Source: JBJEQG01 sp051881635
GTDB lineage: Bacteria > Bacillota > Clostridia > Oscillospirales > Acutalibacteraceae
Assembly: GCA_051881635.1 (NCBI GenBank)
Contig: JBJEQG010000131.1
Span: 1 to 11,889 of the forward strand
Direction of reading: 5' to 3'
DNA: 11,889 nt
Part shown: positions 1 to 7,234 of the stretch, piece by piece
How the letters are laid out: every line of letters begins with the position of its first letter
How positions within the stretch are numbered: the first letter of the stretch is position 1
The notes under the pieces: generated by a model
What the model saw: the letters and a program-made list of their open reading frames with translations, nothing else
Told to the model about the DNA's origin: nothing
Database searches by the model: none
Translations under genes and position numbers: made by a program

Positions 1-24
1 TATTTTTTGTATTTTTTCGGAAAA

Positions 25-45
25 TCCGCACAAGCTATATGCGGG
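25..45. other. small hairpin just upstream of the first gene
   Basis: CCGCA (26-30) pairs with TGCGG (40-44) around a 9-nt loop, and T25/G45 can add a wobble pair. The right arm runs into the GGGTGA that serves as the ribosome binding site of the gene at 56. The hairpin could mask that site. Read on the minus strand it could also be a weak terminator, since it is followed by short T-runs (1-17 on the plus strand are nearly all T). Its role cannot be decided from the sequence. Confidence 0.3.
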
Positions 46-55
46 TGAAAATAAA

Positions 56-451
56 ATGATGAAAAAAATATGTGGGCAAAGTCTAATCTTGATTTTGGGC
101 GGCATTGGTTATGGTATTATAGAGATTCTTTGGCGACAATATACACATTGGACAATGGTTATTACAGGCGGTGTTTGTTTTTCCATGCTCTATAATATTT
201 TTTTAAAATTATCAAAAATTCAGCTATGGAAAAAATGTATTTTAGGCAGTGGTATTATTACGGGTATTGAATTTGCTGTGGGTTGTGTTGTCAACTTGAT
301 TTTTAAAATGGGAGTTTGGGACTATTCGGCTCGTCCGTTTAATATTCTGGGACAGATTTGCCCATTATACAGTTTTTTGTGGGCTTGTTTATCGTGTCCG
401 ATTGCTCTGATTTGCGGGAAACTCTCCAAAACAAAATTACTCAGTTCATAA
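56..451 (+). CDS. small integral membrane protein, putative ABC transporter permease type (PF06541/CmpB-like)
   Basis: This 131-residue protein is mostly hydrophobic, with about four membrane segments (roughly residues 8-24, 32-50, 62-84 and 97-121). Between the last two is the motif GVWDYSARPFNILGQICPLY. That W-D-Y-S...P-F-N-x-x-G-Q-I-C pattern is the hallmark of the PF06541 family, named putative ABC-transporter type IV or CmpB, whose transport role is not well established. The start is one of two consecutive ATG codons (56 and 59). GGGTGA lies about 7-10 nt upstream. No ATPase or substrate-binding partner is beside it: the next gene is convergent, and what lies upstream is outside the window. 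The family call is by motif recognition, and the function is unknown in practice. Confidence 0.75.
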   Translation: MMKKICGQSLILILGGIGYGIIEILWRQYTHWTMVITGGVCFSMLYNIFLKLSKIQLWKKCILGSGIITGIEFAVGCVVNLIFKMGVWDYSARPFNILGQICPLYSFLWACLSCPIALICGKLSKTKLLSS

Positions 452-453
452 CG

Positions 454-490
454 CAGAAAGACCGCATGCATAATGCAAGCGGTCTTTCTG
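454..490. terminator. hairpin between convergent genes, probable bidirectional terminator
   Basis: A perfect 12-bp stem (454-465 with 479-490, CAGAAAGACCGC against GCGGTCTTTCTG) is extended inside by TGCA/TGCA (467-470 with 474-477) after one A-A mismatch. It begins three bases after the stop of the plus-strand gene and lies 37 bases beyond the stop of the minus-strand kinase gene. Neither side has a clean long U-tract, so efficiency may be modest. The position between two convergent stops fits a shared terminator. Confidence 0.75.
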
Positions 491-527
491 TGGAAATAAG
501 GGATAAGAAAGGGATTATACGAAAAAA

Positions 528-1280
528 TTACTGATAATCAACAACATCTACCCATTTTTTGAGGAACTCAGCCTCTTCGGGAATACCTTTGCCTAACTGA
601 GAAGCGGCAACAATCGGCAACCATTGCTGTACATATTGTTTTGCGGTGTCACTCTTTTTACAGAATAAGTCAAGATATTTATCTGCCAAAGTTTGGTCTT
701 TCAAAGCAAAGAGCAAATATGTTCTTGCGGCATCGGCAGAAGCATTACCCTGTGTAGCGTGTGACCAGTCAATGATATGAGCCTTGCCTTCGTTATCTAT
801 AATGATATTGCTTGGATTGAAATCGCCGTGACAAACTTTATTATGTTTCGGCATAGACTCCAAACGCGTCAACAGCTCATAGCGGATTGTGGCATCTACA
901 ACAGATGAATCCAATGCGGAAATTTTACGGTTCATCTTGTCTTTCAGCTTATTCAGCAATGGAGCTTTTTTGCTATGTACAGTAAGCTGCAAGTCAACAA
1001 ACATATCGAGGTATTTGTCAACCTCTGATGGGTTTTCTGCCATCAGCTCGTCCAAGGTCTTACCTTCTACGAACTCCATGGAAATCGCCCATTTACCGTC
1101 AATGACGGACACAGATTTGAAAGCGGGAACGGGAAGTCCTGTTTCTTCAACTCTTGTATGGTTCAAAGCCTCGTTGAGAATATCGGACTTGGGGAACTTT
1201 TCGCTGAAAACCTTAACGGTGGTATCGCCATCTCGATAAATTGTCTTTTCTTTGCGTTGTGTAATAACCTGCATTGTCAT
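528..1280 (-). CDS. aminoglycoside phosphotransferase/choline kinase-fold protein, TIGR02172 family
   Basis: A 250-residue protein-kinase-like phosphotransferase. The N-lobe contains KTIYRDGDTTVKVF with the probable ATP-binding Lys, followed by a Glu-containing helix (LNEALNHTRVEETGLPVP). The catalytic loop is VCHGDFNPSNIII, with Asp as catalytic base and Asn for metal binding, and the second metal-binding motif is HIIDWSHATQG. The overall pattern, including ASADAARTYLLF and LFCKKSDTAKQYV, matches the TIGR02172 paralogous family common in Clostridia and Fibrobacter. Its substrate is unknown, and drug resistance should not be inferred. The ATG at 1280 was chosen because AAAGGGG lies 8 nt upstream. 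The open frame continues to 1373, but that part is basic, AT-rich and lacks a Shine-Dalgarno. The gene is monocistronic. Confidence 0.88.
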   Translation of the reverse strand: MTMQVITQRKEKTIYRDGDTTVKVFSEKFPKSDILNEALNHTRVEETGLPVPAFKSVSVIDGKWAISMEFVEGKTLDELMAENPSEVDKYLDMFVDLQLTVHSKKAPLLNKLKDKMNRKISALDSSVVDATIRYELLTRLESMPKHNKVCHGDFNPSNIIIDNEGKAHIIDWSHATQGNASADAARTYLLFALKDQTLADKYLDLFCKKSDTAKQYVQQWLPIVAASQLGKGIPEEAEFLKKWVDVVDYQ

Positions 1281-1352
1281 AATGAAATCCCCTTTCAATT
1301 TATAATATATTTCAAATTTAAGTTTGGGAGCCAATCTCTTTAACTTGTATAT

Positions 1353-1358
1353 ATTATA
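1353..1358 (-). promoter_or_regulatory. possible -10 box for the phosphotransferase gene
   Basis: TATAAT on the minus strand, about 72 nt before the chosen start codon. No good -35 box lies at the usual distance (TATACT is the best at 17 nt), so this is a weak assignment. If it is correct, the longer ATG at 1373 would lie outside the transcript, which supports the shorter gene. Confidence 0.35.
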
Positions 1359-1540
1359 CATCAAGTTTTTCATAAAGTATAGGGGAAATATGTTTGAATT
1401 TTTGTATGTTTTTTTATGTAAAAAGACAAATTGTCTAAAATTTAACAGGATTATTCAAAAAATGTAGCACATTTATAAAGACTTTGGCAAAAAACGGATT
1501 TTTTGTGTGCATATTTTCTATTGAATATAAAATTAAAAAC

Positions 1541-1584
1541 ACAAAAAATACGGTACAACCTAAAATATAAGGTTATACCGTATT
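1541..1584 (-). terminator. Rho-independent terminator of galU
   Basis: A 15-bp stem with one mismatch pairs 1547-1561 (AATACGGTACAACCT) with 1570-1584 (AGGTTATACCGTATT) around an 8-nt loop. On the minus strand the stem is followed directly by a T-rich tract (TTTTTTGTG). It lies about 30 bases past the galU stop and terminates the RING protein-galU unit. Confidence 0.88.
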
Positions 1585-1612
1585 CTAAAAGTATTGTCTT
1601 TTATGTCATTTT

Positions 1613-2485
1613 TTAAAGTGTAGATACCAAGTCTTTCAAATAGGCTTTAAACGGTTCTCCCAATATTGGATTGGAAAGTGCAACCTCAACTGTTGCTTTG
1701 AGAATACCAAGTTTATCACCCATATCATAGCGTATGCCGGTATAATCAACACCGACAATTCCAACTGTACGAGCCAATTCAGCCATTGCATCGGTTAACT
1801 GAATTTCTCCGCCCGCACCTGGCTTTGTATTATCCAAAATATCAAAAATATCAGGTGTTAAAACACAGCGTCCCAAAATGGAATACAATGACAAAACTTC
1901 TTCGGGTGTTTTGGGTTTTTCAATCATATCGGTACAGCTGAAAATATTATCATGCAGATTTTCAACTTTTAAGGAACTATACTTGAAAATTTGGTCAGCA
2001 GGTACAGATTTAATACCAACAACTGATTTTCCAAATTCTTCGTATGCCTTTATCAACTGTCCGCAAGCAGGTTCTTCACCCAAAATTACATCATCACCGT
2101 ACAAAACTGCAAACGGTTCATTACCGACAAAAGAACGGGCACAGTTGACAGCATGGCCCAATCCTTTCGTTTCTTTTTGGCGAATAAAATAAATATTTGC
2201 CATTTTGGAAATATTGACAATTTCCTCATAAACATTATTTTTTCCTGATGCCAACAAACGCTCTTCAAGTTCCGGACTGCGGTCAAAATGATCTTCGATA
2301 ATGCCCTTACCTCTGTTTGTGATAATTAAAATATCCGTGATGCCGGATTTTACGGCTTCCTCTACGATATATTGAATAGCGGGCTTGTCCACAATCGTAA
2401 GCATTTCTTTCGGCATGGATTTAGTTGCGGGCAAAACTCTTGTTCCGAGTCCTGCGGCAGGAATGACGGCTTTTGTTACCTTCAT
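1613..2485 (-). CDS. galU: UTP--glucose-1-phosphate uridylyltransferase
   Basis: This enzyme makes UDP-glucose and pyrophosphate from UTP and glucose-1-phosphate in the cytoplasm. UDP-glucose feeds cell-surface polysaccharide, glycolipid and galactose metabolism. The 290-residue length is normal for bacterial GalU. The N-terminus has the nucleotidyltransferase signature AAGLGTRVLPATKSMPKEML (residues about 10-29), with the usual PAIQYIVEEAV downstream. The middle has FAVLYGDDVI with a metal-binding Asp, then DMIEKPKTPEE, and GAGGEIQLTDA near residue 225. The start ATG has a near-perfect AGGAGG 7 nt upstream (2492-2497 on the plus strand). It begins 28 nt after the RING protein stop and is probably transcribed with it from the promoter near 3546. 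A strong terminator follows. Confidence 0.97.
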   Translation of the reverse strand: MKVTKAVIPAAGLGTRVLPATKSMPKEMLTIVDKPAIQYIVEEAVKSGITDILIITNRGKGIIEDHFDRSPELEERLLASGKNNVYEEIVNISKMANIYFIRQKETKGLGHAVNCARSFVGNEPFAVLYGDDVILGEEPACGQLIKAYEEFGKSVVGIKSVPADQIFKYSSLKVENLHDNIFSCTDMIEKPKTPEEVLSLYSILGRCVLTPDIFDILDNTKPGAGGEIQLTDAMAELARTVGIVGVDYTGIRYDMGDKLGILKATVEVALSNPILGEPFKAYLKDLVSTL

Positions 2486-2513
2486 AATTTTCCTCCTGAA
2501 TTTTTATTTTTAT

Positions 2514-3515
2514 TTACATAAAGAAAAACGGCACAACCGAAATAATCAATTCGCAAATAAGCAAAGTGTATGCAATACCACGATTGACACCGCCTTTTTC
2601 ATCTAAGGTTTGTGTTACTTCCGCTTCGCTTTTTTCTTGCTTGATACTCTTGATTTTCTTAATAAGATTTTTATAATAGGCTTTATTGGCTGTAAAACCT
2701 AAAATAATGGAAATCATAAAAATAGCAAAGGAACATATATATGGCAAGAGGGCAATAATAATTTCACCTGTTGAGAACTTAAACAATTCTGTAAGATAAG
2801 TGGTAATATTTGCCGAAACAATATTAGCATTTTCCAAATTTGTTTGGACTGCTCTCCAAATATTAGCGGCATAACCATAGCTGAGGAAATCCTGAACAAT
2901 AATCAAAATAGCTGTTATTGCCGTAATGATACCGCCTTTTAGATATTGTTTACGATAGAGCAGCCAACCTCCGCCAAAGAAAAGAGCTGCAAAGTTAAAT
3001 TTACTTATACCTACCTCTTTAATGTTTTTAAAAACGCTCATATAATATGGTGTATTAACTTTAACAGTCTTGGCAAGTTCCGCACCCGAAACGCCTTCAA
3101 AATCATCTTCGGGAGCAACACCGCCCATAGGGTCGAACATAATAAAAGGTATTGTTCCATTTGTTCCCATAAACGGCATTTGTTCTGATGTATTGCTATT
3201 ATTTTCCGCATTATTGATTTTAGGTTCTGTATCCTTTAAATACAGCATTTTTCCACAATGGACACAAAGGACATTATCTTTACTGTTGTGCCTGCCACAG
3301 TGCGGACAAATGACATCTTCCTCTTCATTTTGATTGTCTTCGGGGTCGTGCCAGGTTTCATGCTTTTCATGAAGTTCAGGAAAAATACAAGTGCCTTTGG
3401 AGCGATAACATTCTCTATGATATGGTGCCCCACATTCGGGACATACAACAATGTCATCGTTTTCGTGAAAGCGTTCGGAACATATCGGACATTTTTTTCC
3501 GAGATAATCCATCAT
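2514..3515 (-). CDS. membrane protein with N-terminal RING-type treble clef, zinc ribbon and DUF2628-like domain
   Basis: A 333-residue protein of modular build. Residues 9-36 carry C-x2-C, C-x2-C and H-x2-C groups (C9, C12, C25, C28, H33, C36), with C43 nearby. This resembles prokaryotic RING-finger family 1. Residues 70-87 form a separate zinc ribbon (CPHC...CVHC). An acidic, Asn-rich linker follows, then GVSGAELAKTVKVNTPYY (142-159) and FNFAALFFGGGWLLYRKQYLKGG (173-195), typical of DUF2628 proteins. Four hydrophobic segments are at about 174-187, 194-213, 251-275 and 313-332. The zinc domains are probably cytoplasmic. GGAGG sits 4 nt before the first ATG and 7 nt before the second (3512), so translation may start at residue 2. 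It lies upstream of galU in one unit. Function is unknown, and no ubiquitin-like partner is visible. Confidence 0.85.
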   Translation of the reverse strand: MMDYLGKKCPICSERFHENDDIVVCPECGAPYHRECYRSKGTCIFPELHEKHETWHDPEDNQNEEEDVICPHCGRHNSKDNVLCVHCGKMLYLKDTEPKINNAENNSNTSEQMPFMGTNGTIPFIMFDPMGGVAPEDDFEGVSGAELAKTVKVNTPYYMSVFKNIKEVGISKFNFAALFFGGGWLLYRKQYLKGGIITAITAILIIVQDFLSYGYAANIWRAVQTNLENANIVSANITTYLTELFKFSTGEIIIALLPYICSFAIFMISIILGFTANKAYYKNLIKKIKSIKQEKSEAEVTQTLDEKGGVNRGIAYTLLICELIISVVPFFFM

Positions 3516-3545
3516 ATAACCTCCAAATGTTTACTGCTTTTGAAC

Positions 3546-3574
3546 ATTATACTATATTTTTAATTTATTCGCAA
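3546..3574 (-). promoter_or_regulatory. sigma-A type promoter for the RING protein-galU unit
   Basis: On the minus strand, TTGCGA (3569-3574) is followed after 17 bases by TATAAT (3546-3551). Transcription would start near 3539, giving a leader of about 25 nt before the ribosome binding site and ATG at 3515. Box quality and spacing are good. Confidence 0.75.
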
Positions 3575-3633
3575 TAGCTTGTAAAATGTTTTTGTAGAAA
3601 TATTTTTAACAAATACAATTTTTTTATAAAAAT

Positions 3634-3675
3634 TTCTGCTTGTCAAATATTAACTGTAATATCTGACAAGCAGAA
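3634..3675 (-). terminator. Rho-independent terminator of the acyl-CoA synthetase gene
   Basis: The outer stem of 12 bp pairs 3634-3645 (TTCTGCTTGTCA) with 3664-3675 (TGACAAGCAGAA). An inner stem (3647-3652 with 3657-3662) continues after one mismatch, closing on a 4-nt loop. On the minus strand it is followed by ATTTTTATAAAAAAATT. It lies 12 bases past the gene's stop and separates this gene from the RING protein promoter. Confidence 0.88.
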
Positions 3676-3687
3676 GTTATAAATCAT

Positions 3688-5364
3688 TTATTGGTTATTA
3701 ACCTTTGACTCATCTTCCCTACGAATTTGAGCACGCTTGATTTTTCCGCCGATTGTCTTGGGGAGTTCATCAACAAACTCTATAACTCTTGGATATTTAT
3801 ATGGAGCAGTTGTGTGTTTGACATGATTTTGAAGTTCTTTGACCAATTCTTCACTTGGTTCATAACCTTTCGCCAAAACGACTGTTGCTTTAACAACCTG
3901 TCCACGAATCGGGTCGGGTGTACCTGTGATTGCACACTCAACAACCGCTTTATGTTCCAACATGGCACTTTCAACTTCAAAAGGTCCGATACGGTAACCT
4001 GAGCATTTGATAACATCATCATTACGCCCGATAAAAGTATAATAACCGTCTTCATCTTCAATAGCCATATCACCTGTATTGTAATATTTGCCAAGAAGAT
4101 TTTTATCTGTCATTTCCTGATCCAGATAGTAGCCTGTAAACAAACCGACAGGCGGATTGTTCTTAACATCAACAACGCAAATAGAACCTTCCTGATTTTT
4201 GCCGACAGGATTTCCGTCTGCGTCCAAAAGCTGAATATCATAAAGTGGAGAAGGTTTTCCCATTGTTTCGGGACGGAGCGGAAACCATGGGAAACTTGCA
4301 ATCAATACACTGCCTTCACTTTGACCGAAACCAGGATAAATATGTTTTCCAGTTGCCTCAAACCAACGCTTTGTAACCTCAGGGTTCAAAGGCTCACCGG
4401 CTGTACTAAAATGCTCTATGGAAGAAAGGTCGTAGCTTTTAACATCTTCTTGGAGCATGAAACGATACATTGTAGGCGGTGCACAAAAAGTGGTCAGCTT
4501 ATATTTGGACATAACTTCCAATAACTTTGTGGGGATAAATTTATCCATATCATAAGCGAAAATAGTCGCACCGCAAATCCATTGACCGTAAATCTTACCC
4601 CAGCCGAACTTTGCCCAACCGGAGTCCGTAACACTCATGTGCAGTTTGTTTTCCTGTACCTGCTGCCAATATTTTGCGGTGACAATATGACCGAGAGGGT
4701 GGGCAAAATTATGTTGTACCATTTTTGGCATACCTGTTGTACCCGATGTAAAGTAAACAAGCATAATATCATTGGCGGTGGTTGCCTCATCACCTGTGGG
4801 GCGTTCAAATGTATTTGGGAATTTAGCAATTTCTTCTTCAAAGAAATCCCAACCATTTTGCGGTTCGCCGACAATAATTTTATTCTTTAATGTTGGAATT
4901 TCAGGCTCTGACTGTTCTACCTGGTCAATAACAAATTTATCATGGATACAGACAAAGGTGGAAACCTTTGCGGCATTTCCACGATAAATAATATCCTTTT
5001 TTGTTAATTGGAGTGTACCCGGAATGACAATAGCACCAATTTTGTGCAGTGCTACGGCACAAATCCAATACTCCCAACGGCGACGCATAATCAACATGAC
5101 AACAGAACCTTTTTTGATTCCAAGACTCTTGAAGTAATTTGCCGCCTGATTAGAAAGCAGACTGATGTCCTTAAAAGTAAATGTTTTTTCTTCGTTATGG
5201 TCATTACACCATACAAGTGCTTTCTTGTTTTCATCTTCCGCTGCCCATGCGTCAACAACATCATAGCCGAAATTAAAATTTTCGGGAATGTTGACTTTGT
5301 AATTTTGCTTGAAGTCTTCATAAGACTCAAATTCTGTTCTTGGCAAAAATCTGTTCAACAACAT
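3688..5364 (-). CDS. AMP-forming acyl-CoA synthetase (acetyl/medium-chain type)
   Basis: This enzyme of the ANL superfamily activates a carboxylic acid with ATP to an acyl-adenylate, then transfers it to CoA. The 558 residues include the phosphate-binding loop TSGTTGMPK (206-214), the adenine-site GFGQSE (345-350), TGD (430-432), the hinge region GRNDDVIKCSGYRIGPFEVE (446-465), and the C-terminal GGKIKR with catalytic Lys541. The CSGYRIGP hinge and the length fit the acetyl-CoA synthetase/medium-chain (AcsM-like) branch. It lacks the long N-terminus of classical Acs (about 650 residues), so a medium-chain, propionate/butyrate or aromatic acid substrate is as likely as acetate. AGGAGT lies about 9 nt before the ATG. 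It is monocistronic, with its own terminator and a leader of roughly 100 nt. Confidence 0.93.
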   Translation of the reverse strand: MLLNRFLPRTEFESYEDFKQNYKVNIPENFNFGYDVVDAWAAEDENKKALVWCNDHNEEKTFTFKDISLLSNQAANYFKSLGIKKGSVVMLIMRRRWEYWICAVALHKIGAIVIPGTLQLTKKDIIYRGNAAKVSTFVCIHDKFVIDQVEQSEPEIPTLKNKIIVGEPQNGWDFFEEEIAKFPNTFERPTGDEATTANDIMLVYFTSGTTGMPKMVQHNFAHPLGHIVTAKYWQQVQENKLHMSVTDSGWAKFGWGKIYGQWICGATIFAYDMDKFIPTKLLEVMSKYKLTTFCAPPTMYRFMLQEDVKSYDLSSIEHFSTAGEPLNPEVTKRWFEATGKHIYPGFGQSEGSVLIASFPWFPLRPETMGKPSPLYDIQLLDADGNPVGKNQEGSICVVDVKNNPPVGLFTGYYLDQEMTDKNLLGKYYNTGDMAIEDEDGYYTFIGRNDDVIKCSGYRIGPFEVESAMLEHKAVVECAITGTPDPIRGQVVKATVVLAKGYEPSEELVKELQNHVKHTTAPYKYPRVIEFVDELPKTIGGKIKRAQIRREDESKVNNQ

Positions 5365-5477
5365 ATTATTCGTACTCCTGTTCTAAAAAATAATAAACAA
5401 ACTGTTCTTTTTATAAACAAAATTAAAAACTCATACTTCTGATACAAATATACTCTTTTCCCCGAACCGTTGATACA

Positions 5478-5506
5478 ATTCTAACATGAACCATAAGGAA
5501 ATACAA
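5478..5506 (-). promoter_or_regulatory. candidate extended -10 promoter of the acyl-CoA synthetase gene
   Basis: On the minus strand, TTGTAT (5501-5506) is followed after 17 bases by TAGAAT (5478-5483), preceded by TGT as in extended -10 promoters. It would give a leader of about 105 nt. An octamer TGATACAA, written on the plus strand, occurs at 5440-5447 and again at 5471-5478, overlapping the -10 box. It may be a regulator site. A second, weaker candidate (TTGTTT with 17 bases to TTTATT) lies nearer the gene. Confidence 0.5.
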
Positions 5507-5599
5507 TAATATCTTCCCCAATAAAATAGTACGATTGTACCAAATCATTCTTTTAAAGAAAAATAAACGAATTTTTTATGTGGTTTTATATTTCAAAAT

Positions 5600-6211
5600 T
5601 TAATCGGTTGGTGCTTCCGGCATATTAGGGTCGGGTGCTAATGTTGCTCTTTCTGTGGAACTGACTTCGGACGGGTCAAGATATACTGAGCTTTCCTCAA
5701 TCTTTGAGTTATTATTTTTGGGACAAATCATTATATTTTTATCCAAAAGAGCATAAACCATGCTGTTGGTTTCCGTTTGTTGAATATCTCCTCCGATAAT
5801 AACATTATCGTACACCAAAAGATTGACTTGCGTTGGTGTATTGGCATTATTAACATTATAGGTGTACTGCAAACATTCTGTACCGCCATAGGGCATTAAA
5901 TCAAATCCAACTGCCTTTTGGAGTTCATTATATTCTGTATAAACGGCATTAAAATCTTTTGGAATAGTAACTTTTGTTACAGCATCAGCTTTTGCATTTG
6001 TTTCACAGGCAATACTTTTTAGAAAAGATATTCTTTCTTCTTCGGTTTTTGCACAAAGAGAATATTCTTTATCTCCATAAACCATGCTTGTTTTGGGACC
6101 ATGATGACTGACCAATACAATAATGCTAATAACAACAATGGATAAAATGCCGGCAATAACAGCAATCCCCTTTTTACCTAATTTTCTGGGACTGAACGAC
6201 AGTACAAACAC
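5600..6211 (-). CDS. membrane-anchored DUF4830 domain protein (GTG start)
   Basis: A 203-residue protein with one membrane helix (about residues 14-34) after a short basic N-terminus (FSPRKLGKKG), so the rest is probably outside the cell. The external part has EERISFLKSIACETN (58-72), VTIPKDFNAVYTEYNELQKAVGFDL (81-105) and LLVYDNVIIGGDI (131-143), the pattern of DUF4830, whose function is unknown. The tail is Pro/Thr/Ser-rich. The frame is open back to 6367, but that part overlaps trxB in another frame. GTG at 6211 was chosen because the resulting start (M)FVLSF plus a helix fits the family. GAAAGGG lies 11 nt upstream, a slightly long spacing, and GTG at 6223 is the alternative. It follows trxB by 64 bases and is probably co-transcribed. 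Four cysteines (53, 69, 113, 163) lie in the external domain. No clear terminator follows. Confidence 0.78.
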   Translation of the reverse strand: MFVLSFSPRKLGKKGIAVIAGILSIVVISIIVLVSHHGPKTSMVYGDKEYSLCAKTEEERISFLKSIACETNAKADAVTKVTIPKDFNAVYTEYNELQKAVGFDLMPYGGTECLQYTYNVNNANTPTQVNLLVYDNVIIGGDIQQTETNSMVYALLDKNIMICPKNNNSKIEESSVYLDPSEVSSTERATLAPDPNMPEAPTD

Positions 6212-6275
6212 AACAACACACACCCTTTCAGGATATAAGTATGTCGTTTGTTTGAAAAATATGAAATACGGTTCT

Positions 6276-7172
6276 TCAATTCCGCAAAAAACGCTCGGCG
6301 GAAATAGCAGCATTTGCCCCATCAGAAACAGCAGTGACAACCTGACGCAACGCTTTTGTGCGAACATCGCCCGCTACAAAAAAACCGCTTATATTGGTTA
6401 TGCAATCTTCAACGGCAATAATATAACCATTACGGTCAAGGTTAATCCAATCTTTTAAAAAGTCTGTTTGAGGACGCATACCAATCGCAATAAATACACC
6501 GTCAACTGCCAAATGCTGCCCTGAGGTTAAAATAATTTCGGAAACACAGGCCGAACCTCTAATTTCAGCCAATGTGGTTTCGGTTATAATTTCTATATTT
6601 GGTGTGTCTTTTGCTTTTTGGAGCAAAACAGCCGCTGCACGAAATTCCGAACGGCGATGAATGAGATATACTTTTCTGCAAATTTCCGAAAGATAAAGAG
6701 CATCACTGACGGCTGTATCACCTCCACCGAGTACCGCTACGGTTTTATTGCGATAAAATGCACCGTCACAGGTTGCACAGTACGAAACACCATGTCCGAT
6801 TAAGCGTTCCTCACCGCCCACACCCATTTTATTATGCTCTGCACCGGCAGCATAAATAATTGTACGGGATTGAATAACCTTTCCATTTTTCAAAGTTGTC
6901 GAAAAAATATCATTCGCCTTTTCTATCCGCTCCGCTGTACCATATTCAAAAGGAACTTGCAACGCCTCAGCGTGTTTTTTGAATTTTTCACCCAACGAAA
7001 GACCGTCCACGCCGTAAAATCCTAAATAGTTATCTACACAGTCACTGTACATAATTTGTCCGAAACCATATTTTTCTTTTTCAAGTACGGTAATATTCAG
7101 TGCCGCTCTTTTGGCATAAACGGCGGCGGACAAACCTGCCGCCCCGCCGCCGACAATTAAAACATCAAGCAT
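6276..7172 (-). CDS. trxB: thioredoxin reductase (NADPH, FAD-dependent)
   Basis: It transfers electrons from NADPH through FAD and a redox disulfide to thioredoxin in the cytoplasm. The 298 residues have the FAD-binding GGGAAGLSAA (8-17) and the active-site CATCDGAF (132-139). The NADPH-binding GGGDTAVSDAL follows (149-159), with HRRSEFRA (172-179), the arginines of which favour NADPH, then GVFIAIGMRP (225-234) and the C-terminal FVAGDV...RQVVTAVSDGANAA (265-289). It is slightly shorter than E. coli TrxB but complete. A thioredoxin-like ferredoxin- or flavin-linked variant is unlikely because the NADPH motifs are intact. GAGG lies about 10 nt before ATG. A promoter overlaps the preceding hslO terminator. 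A DUF4830 gene follows. Confidence 0.95.
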   Translation of the reverse strand: MLDVLIVGGGAAGLSAAVYAKRAALNITVLEKEKYGFGQIMYSDCVDNYLGFYGVDGLSLGEKFKKHAEALQVPFEYGTAERIEKANDIFSTTLKNGKVIQSRTIIYAAGAEHNKMGVGGEERLIGHGVSYCATCDGAFYRNKTVAVLGGGDTAVSDALYLSEICRKVYLIHRRSEFRAAAVLLQKAKDTPNIEIITETTLAEIRGSACVSEIILTSGQHLAVDGVFIAIGMRPQTDFLKDWINLDRNGYIIAVEDCITNISGFFVAGDVRTKALRQVVTAVSDGANAAISAERFLRN

Positions 7173-7204
7173 ATCTCTTTTTCCTCAACTTTCTCTTTTT
7201 GCTT

Positions 7205-7234
7205 ATTATAAACTATTTTTTATCTTCTAAACAA
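7205..7234 (-). promoter_or_regulatory. candidate promoter of trxB
   Basis: On the minus strand, TTGTTT (7229-7234) is followed after 18 bases by TATAAT (7205-7210). The -35 box overlaps the U-tract and last pairs of the hslO terminator. The start site would be near 7198, about 26 nt before the trxB ATG. Confidence 0.6.

Larger units (their letters stand above)
1281..1612. other. 332-base gene-free stretch between the kinase gene and galU
   Basis: It is very AT-rich with no credible coding frame. From left to right it holds the ribosome binding site and possible -10 box of the kinase gene, an odd-length palindrome AGACAAATTGTCT at 1424-1436 that could be an operator, and the galU terminator at 1541-1584. 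Nothing recognisable was seen in 1440-1540. Confidence 0.6.

Noticed and set aside
528..1280. Antibiotic resistance kinase
   Set aside because: It shares the phosphotransferase fold, but the sequence pattern is that of the TIGR02172 family, with no link to drug resistance.
1281..1373. Longer start for the phosphotransferase (31 extra residues)
   Set aside because: There is no ribosome binding site at 1373. AAAGGGG lies right before the ATG at 1280, and the possible -10 box falls inside the extension.
5008..5442. Plus-strand 144-codon open frame opposite the acyl-CoA synthetase start
   Set aside because: It is antisense to a well-supported gene, has Cys/Phe/Ile-rich composition typical of shadow frames, and no plausible ribosome binding site was noted.
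5541..5599. Terminator after the DUF4830 gene
   Set aside because: Only a short AT palindrome (TTCTTTTAAAGAA region) is present, with no GC-containing stem. It was not counted as a terminator.
6212..6367. N-terminal extension of the DUF4830 frame back to an ATG at 6367
   Set aside because: Positions 6276-6367 are the 3' end of trxB in another frame, with clear TrxB residues. No ribosome binding site precedes 6367. The family N-terminus fits the GTG at 6211.
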